A stretch of 10,085 bases of DNA from an uncultured Bacteroidales bacterium. GTDB taxonomy: Bacteria; Bacteroidota; Bacteroidia; Bacteroidales; Tenuifilaceae. Each line of letters opens with the position of its first letter. Positions within the stretch are counted from its first letter, which is position 1. The notes under the pieces were generated by a model. It saw only the letters and a list, made by a program, of their open reading frames with translations. It had not been told where the DNA came from and searched no databases. Location of the stretch: NCBI GenBank assembly GCA_937915475.1, contig CALGIR010000253.1, positions 1-10,085 of the forward strand. Reading direction: 5' to 3'. The position numbers and the translations under genes were made by a program. Below, in pieces: positions 6,853 to 10,085 of this stretch.

Positions 6853-7938
6853 ATGGCTGAACTTGTTATTAAATCCGATAAGATTATTAGGAACGTCGAG
6901 AAGCTTAATGTTATTCTCGAGAAGCATAATGTGGAGTGGACCTTTATTGTTAAGGTTTTATCTGGTCATAAGGAGTTTCTGAGGAAACTCCTTTCTAATC
7001 CTGTAGTAAAAAAATTGCACAGCGTTGGCGACTCAAGAACGTCTGGTTTAAGGGCAATAAAGGAGATAAATCCCGACATTGTTACAATGTATGTAAAGCC
7101 ACCTCCAATTGATTCTATAAAAGCAGTGGTTTCATATGCCGATATTTCACTAAACTCATCATTTAGAACAATTGAGGCACTTAATTTGGAGGCCAAGAGA
7201 CAAGGGAAAATACATCGCGTAATTATAATGATAGAGATGGGAGAGCTGCGTGAGGGGATACTTCGCGATAAGGTTATTAGTTTTTATCAAAGTGTTTTTA
7301 ATCTTGAAAATATTGAAGTTGAAGGGATTGGTGCTAATCTTGGATGTATGTACGGTATTCAGCCCACATACGATAAGTTACTTCAACTCTCGCTTTATAA
7401 GCAGATTATTGATGCCAAGTTCAATACCAATTTACCCATAATATCCGGCGGTAGTTCAATTACTCTTCCCTTGCTGGGAAAAGCTGCTATGCCAAAAAAT
7501 TTAAACCACCTTAGAATTGGGGAAACAGCCTTCCTAGGAACAAGTCCATTTGATGGTAAAAAGTTTCGCGATTTATCAACCGACACCTTCGAGTACACTA
7601 GTCACATTATTGAGTTAGAACTTAAGGAAACAAGCCCTGATGGCGTTATAACCGATGGAAGCATTGGCCATACTGTCGATGATTTTGATTACGATAATAG
7701 CTATAGAGCCATTGTCGATTTTGGTCTTCTTGATGTTGATACTGAAGAGTTAACTCCCAAGGATAAAAGTCTGCGCTTTGCGGGCACCACATCCGATATG
7801 AGCGTTTACGATTTAGGCCCCGTAGAAAAGGGGAAAAAATGCAGGTATAAAGTTGGCGATAAAATTAGGTTTACACCATCCTACATGGCGGTTGCAAGGT
7901 TAATGAATTCAAAATTTATTGGCAAGAAAATTTTGTAG
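6853..7938 (+). CDS. PLP-dependent alanine/ornithine racemase-like enzyme
   Basis: A 361-residue protein of the fold-type III PLP family (alanine racemase N-terminal TIM barrel), in the branch often annotated alanine/ornithine racemase and including E. coli YhfX-like proteins. Lys34 in FIVKVLSG is the expected PLP Schiff-base lysine on the first strand. HSVGDSR (56-62), GANLGCMYG (160-168), the phosphate-binding SGGSS (198-202) and RIGETAFLG (221-229) follow in the usual order. A beta-domain occupies the C-terminus (about 245-361). This branch is distinct from the canonical alanine racemase. Clostridial relatives racemise ornithine, but the residues seen here do not fix the substrate. It follows the GNAT gene with a 3-base gap and ends just before a strong hairpin terminator. 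Without a Shine-Dalgarno site, translation probably depends on coupling to the upstream gene. Racemase chemistry is likely, but decarboxylase or lyase relatives share this fold. Confidence 0.85.
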   Translation: MAELVIKSDKIIRNVEKLNVILEKHNVEWTFIVKVLSGHKEFLRKLLSNPVVKKLHSVGDSRTSGLRAIKEINPDIVTMYVKPPPIDSIKAVVSYADISLNSSFRTIEALNLEAKRQGKIHRVIIMIEMGELREGILRDKVISFYQSVFNLENIEVEGIGANLGCMYGIQPTYDKLLQLSLYKQIIDAKFNTNLPIISGGSSITLPLLGKAAMPKNLNHLRIGETAFLGTSPFDGKKFRDLSTDTFEYTSHIIELELKETSPDGVITDGSIGHTVDDFDYDNSYRAIVDFGLLDVDTEELTPKDKSLRFAGTTSDMSVYDLGPVEKGKKCRYKVGDKIRFTPSYMAVARLMNSKFIGKKIL

Positions 7939-7961
7939 CATTTTGCTTAACAGTTTTGAAT

Positions 7962-7996
7962 AAGTGGTATGGGCTTTCCCTGTATCACTTTATTTT
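7962..7996 (+). terminator. Hairpin terminator after the racemase-like gene
   Basis: AAGTGGTATGGG (7962-7973) pairs with the CCC...CACTT arm (7978-7990) around a CTTT loop. The stem has 12 pairs, two of them G-U, and one bulge. TATTTT follows at once. It begins 23 bases after the stop at 7938 and separates the two right-hand operons. Confidence 0.65.
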
Positions 7997-8025
7997 ATAA
8001 TCTATAGGATTGGTTACTATCTTTG
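7994..8025 (+). promoter_or_regulatory. Probable Bacteroidota promoter of the thioesterase-FetAB operon
   Basis: TATCTTTG at 8018-8025 is a full match to the -7 consensus TAnnTTTG. TTTA at 7994-7997, 20 bases upstream, is a 3-of-4 match to the -33 box. The predicted start of transcription, roughly 8032, gives a leader of only about 10-25 bases before the ATG at 8043 or 8055. The box immediately follows the preceding operon's terminator. Confidence 0.55.
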
Positions 8026-8042
8026 CAAAAAAGTTTTTTAGC

Positions 8043-8390
8043 ATGAACACAATAATGACAAGGATAGTTTTGCCTCAATACACAAATCAGTATAAAAACC
8101 TGTTTGGCGGACAAGCCCTTAAGTGGATGGACGAGATTGCTTTTATTTCTGTACTTAGAGAGTTTAAAAAGGATTTTGTAACCGTTAAGGTAAACTCAGT
8201 TGCCTTTTTAAGACCCGTATTACAGGGTGAAGTAGTTGAATTTAGGGCTGGAATAATATCAAAGGGTAATGTGAAAGTTGAGGTTTCGGTTCAGGGGTTT
8301 ACCTTTGCCGAGGGAAATAAAGAACTTGCCATTGATGGCGTTTTTACCTTAGCCCCAGTTAACGAGAGTATGCGACCAACTAGATTGTAG
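8043..8390 (+). CDS. Hot-dog fold acyl-CoA thioesterase
   Basis: A small cytoplasmic acyl-CoA hydrolase of the YciA/BACH type, which releases free fatty acid and CoA from acyl-CoA. From the ATG at 8043 it is 115 residues, a single hot-dog domain. The signature is LFGGQALKWMDEIA at 20-33, with Asp30 at the expected catalytic position at the start of the long helix. VKVNSVAFLRPVLQGEVVEFRAGI supplies the following strands. The ATG at 8055 (giving MTRIVLPQ, the usual family N-terminus) is an almost equally good start. The frame opens at a TTG at 8010, but that lies before the predicted transcription start. The gene sits 6 bases before the ABC ATPase gene, so it appears to be the first gene of that operon. 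The acyl-chain preference cannot be told from sequence. Confidence 0.9.
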   Translation: MNTIMTRIVLPQYTNQYKNLFGGQALKWMDEIAFISVLREFKKDFVTVKVNSVAFLRPVLQGEVVEFRAGIISKGNVKVEVSVQGFTFAEGNKELAIDGVFTLAPVNESMRPTRL

Positions 8391-8396
8391 AAGAAA

Positions 8397-9008
8397 ATGC
8401 ATAAATCGGCAAATACACCCGAGTTGAAGGTCGTAAATCTATCAAAGAGATTCGACGATAAGCACATTTTTACTTCGCTTTCCTTCTCGGTTGATAAAGG
8501 ACAGAAAATCTCAATAAAAGGAGAATCTGGTAGGGGAAAGACTACACTATTGAGGATTTTGGCAGGTATTGCAGCCCCCGATGGCGGTGAGATAAGGTTT
8601 GGGGATAAGGTATTTAATGCGCATAGCGCAAAGTGTATTCGTAATAGAATAGCATATCTGCCTCAGGGTATAGACTTTATTGCAGAAGATGGCAACGAAC
8701 TTTGTCAAATGCTATTCACGGATAAAGGGAAAGTTACAAAATCGCTCGATGCTCTATTTTTGGATGGCAATATCCTAGAACAACCATTTGCAGAGCTAAG
8801 TGGGGGTGAAAAGCAGCGGATGTTAATCTCTATTATATTGGGGTTAAATAGACCAATCCTTATGCTGGATGAGCCAACCTCTGCCCTAGATGCTAACTCA
8901 ACGAAAAGGCTTATTGACCTCATCTGGGGTTTTCCAGATATCACGCTTATTTCAACCTCTCACAATTCCATTTGGGAAGAGCACTGCCATAAAACAATTA
9001 GCCTATGA
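8397..9008 (+). CDS. fetA: ABC transporter ATP-binding protein, FetA/YbbL-like
   Basis: A 203-residue compact ABC ATPase that would power the permease encoded next to it. All nucleotide-binding motifs are intact: Walker A GESGRGKT at 42-49, Q-loop Gln90, signature LSGGEKQR at 134-141, Walker B ILMLDEP with Asp158 and Glu159, D-loop SALD and switch His189. Its short length and the downstream UPF0014-type permease mark it as the FetA partner. In E. coli, FetAB (YbbLM) is linked to iron export and oxidative-stress tolerance. Here that role is inferred from family membership alone. The stop overlaps the permease start by four bases (ATGA), so the two are translationally coupled. A weak AGAAGAAA precedes the ATG. 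Confidence 0.88.
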   Translation: MHKSANTPELKVVNLSKRFDDKHIFTSLSFSVDKGQKISIKGESGRGKTTLLRILAGIAAPDGGEIRFGDKVFNAHSAKCIRNRIAYLPQGIDFIAEDGNELCQMLFTDKGKVTKSLDALFLDGNILEQPFAELSGGEKQRMLISIILGLNRPILMLDEPTSALDANSTKRLIDLIWGFPDITLISTSHNSIWEEHCHKTISL

Positions 9009-9808
9009 CCGCAATTCAAGATATTTCGTGGATAAATTTGCTGCTTAGCTTTACAATTATTATAATTCCTTTAGCTGGGTTTTGGTACTATCGTGTTGGC
9101 CTAACAAAGGCAACGCTCATAGCCATTGCTCGTATGACCATTCAGCTCTCTGCCGTTGCTATTTATCTTGAGTACATTTTCGAGAAGAATAACCTCTTTT
9201 TAAACTCCGCTTGGGTGCTAATTATGATTCTTATAGGAGTGTTTACAACCCTTAAAAGGAGCAACCTAAGCGTAAAGATTATGGCAGTACCCTTAATAAT
9301 CTCGGCAATTACCAGTTTATTGATTGTAGATGCATTTTTTCTGGGTGCCATAATCCGATTGCCCTATGTTTTCGAGTCGCAGTATTTTATTCCCATTTCA
9401 GGGATGATATTGGGTAATGCAATGAATCATAATATAGTAGGCCTTAGTGCCTATTTTGAGGGTTTAAGTAACAATCAAAATCTGTACTATTTTTTGCTAA
9501 TCAACGGAAAGAATAAAAAAGAGGCAGTAAACCCTTTCATTGTTCAGGCAATTCGCAAAGCACTTAACCCAATGATTGCAAACACATCGGTAATGGGGCT
9601 AATATCTTTACCCGGAATGATGACAGGGCAAATTCTAGGAGGGAACTCACCCTCAACTGCAATCCGCTACCAGATAATGATTATGCTTGCCATTTTTACT
9701 GGTTCTAGTATAAACCTTATGCTTAGCATAATTTTGGGGAATAAAACCGCTTTCGATAAAATGGATAGGATTTCAACTTCTGTTCTTACCAAACCCAAAA
9801 AAAGGTAA
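9005..9808 (+). CDS. fetB: ABC transporter permease, FetB/YbbM-like (UPF0014)
   Basis: A 267-residue inner-membrane permease with about seven membrane segments and positively charged C-terminal residues (KPKKR). Family hallmarks are the IARMTIQLSAVAIYLEYIF helix (41-59), SGMILGNAMN ending at 141, the cytoplasmic RKALNP loop that probably contacts the ATPase, SLPGMMTGQILGG at 201-213, and SPSTAIRYQI. These match the FetB/YbbM (UPF0014) family, which pairs with FetA ATPases and is linked in E. coli to iron export. The transported ion cannot be fixed from this sequence. Length and motifs look complete. It is the last gene of the operon and faces the MobA-like gene with only a 13-base gap. I see no hairpin between the two stops. 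Confidence 0.9.
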   Translation: MTAIQDISWINLLLSFTIIIIPLAGFWYYRVGLTKATLIAIARMTIQLSAVAIYLEYIFEKNNLFLNSAWVLIMILIGVFTTLKRSNLSVKIMAVPLIISAITSLLIVDAFFLGAIIRLPYVFESQYFIPISGMILGNAMNHNIVGLSAYFEGLSNNQNLYYFLLINGKNKKEAVNPFIVQAIRKALNPMIANTSVMGLISLPGMMTGQILGGNSPSTAIRYQIMIMLAIFTGSSINLMLSIILGNKTAFDKMDRISTSVLTKPKKR

Positions 9809-9821
9809 AGTTGAGCACGTA

Positions 9822-10085
9822 CTATGTAAACTGGTTGTAGTCTTTTATGGTATTTATGTTGGTGAGGTATTCGCCGTATTCGTCGGTTGCAGGGAGTTTT
9901 ACATATTTTGTATTAATCTTTTCTAGGAATGCTTTTACCGAGAGGCTATTGCCATTTAAAGTATCCATTAATCTGCTAATCGTACTTGCTGAGTAAAAAG
10001 CAAAAAGCGGTTCCGTTCTGTCTTTATAGATGGGTACAATAGCCTCAAAATCTTCAATACTTACCATCCAGATTATTTGTACGAT
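9822..10085 (-). CDS. mobA: MobA-like molybdenum cofactor guanylyltransferase, C-terminal part
   Basis: The reading frame is open to the right edge, so this is a partial gene with its 5' end outside the window. About 87 residues are visible, close to half of a typical MobA of about 190-200. MobA attaches GMP from GTP to molybdopterin to make the guanine dinucleotide cofactor of molybdoenzymes. The visible part has the family's C-terminal pattern: EAIVPIYKDRTEPLFAFYS, then a helix with SVKAFLEKI, and NINTIKDY just before the end, matching the F-x-N-x-N-T-x-x-D-hydrophobic element. The GTP-binding N-terminal motif (LAGGxSxRxGxDK) would lie off the window and is needed for a firm call. The internal ATG at 10067 is not the true start. 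Related sugar or CoxL-maturation nucleotidyltransferases are the alternative. Confidence 0.72.
   Translation of the reverse strand: MVQIIWMVSIEDFEAIVPIYKDRTEPLFAFYSASTISRLMDTLNGNSLSVKAFLEKINTKYVKLPATDEYGEYLTNINTIKDYNQFT

Noticed and set aside
8010..8042. TTG start giving 11 extra residues on the thioesterase
   Set aside because: The TTG lies upstream of the -7 box at 8018-8025, and the extra residues do not fit the family N-terminus.
1..10085. CRISPR arrays, tRNA or rRNA genes, transposases, phage or defence genes
   Set aside because: I looked for spaced direct repeats, RNA gene signatures and the usual mobile-element motifs and saw none. All long coding frames fit chromosomal genes.

Overview
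The window looks like chromosomal DNA of a Bacteroidota bacterium, probably of the order Bacteroidales or a close relative. Three things suggest this. The DNA is AT-rich. Shine-Dalgarno sequences are mostly absent, with one clear exception before the first gene. At least one intergenic gap carries a perfect match to the Bacteroidota promoter consensus (TTTG, 19 bases, TAnnTTTG). The protein set fits too: a CAP/OmpA-like surface protein, a lipoprotein-like M3 peptidase and a hot-dog acyl-CoA thioesterase. No 16S gene or other species marker is present, so the assignment stops there.

Left part (1-1411): an Hsp20 small heat-shock protein (+) faces an HdeD-type membrane protein (-). The two genes converge on a long palindromic hairpin that can terminate both. 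Middle (1412-6203): a large, unusual exported protein (-) and an M3 oligopeptidase (+) diverge from a 124-base gap that contains a 14-base perfect palindrome. The large protein combines an N-terminal CAP domain, an OmpA-like segment and a long helical C-terminus. The M3 gene ends in a clear intrinsic terminator.

Right part (6204-10085): a two-gene operon encodes a GNAT acetyltransferase and an alanine/ornithine-racemase-like PLP enzyme. A perfect Bacteroidota promoter precedes it and a strong hairpin terminator follows it. Next comes a three-gene operon with its own promoter-like box: an acyl-CoA thioesterase, a FetA/YbbL-like ABC ATPase and a FetB/YbbM-like permease, tightly packed with a 4-base ATGA overlap. 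The C-terminal part of a MobA-like molybdenum cofactor guanylyltransferase enters from the right edge on the minus strand and converges with the permease gene.

Most of the window is ordinary housekeeping and stress-response content. I found no CRISPR array, mobile element, tRNA, rRNA, phage gene or defence system. The parts most worth a second look are the CAP/OmpA-like fusion protein, whose CAP cavity lacks a key histidine, and the acetyltransferase-racemase operon, whose substrate is unknown.
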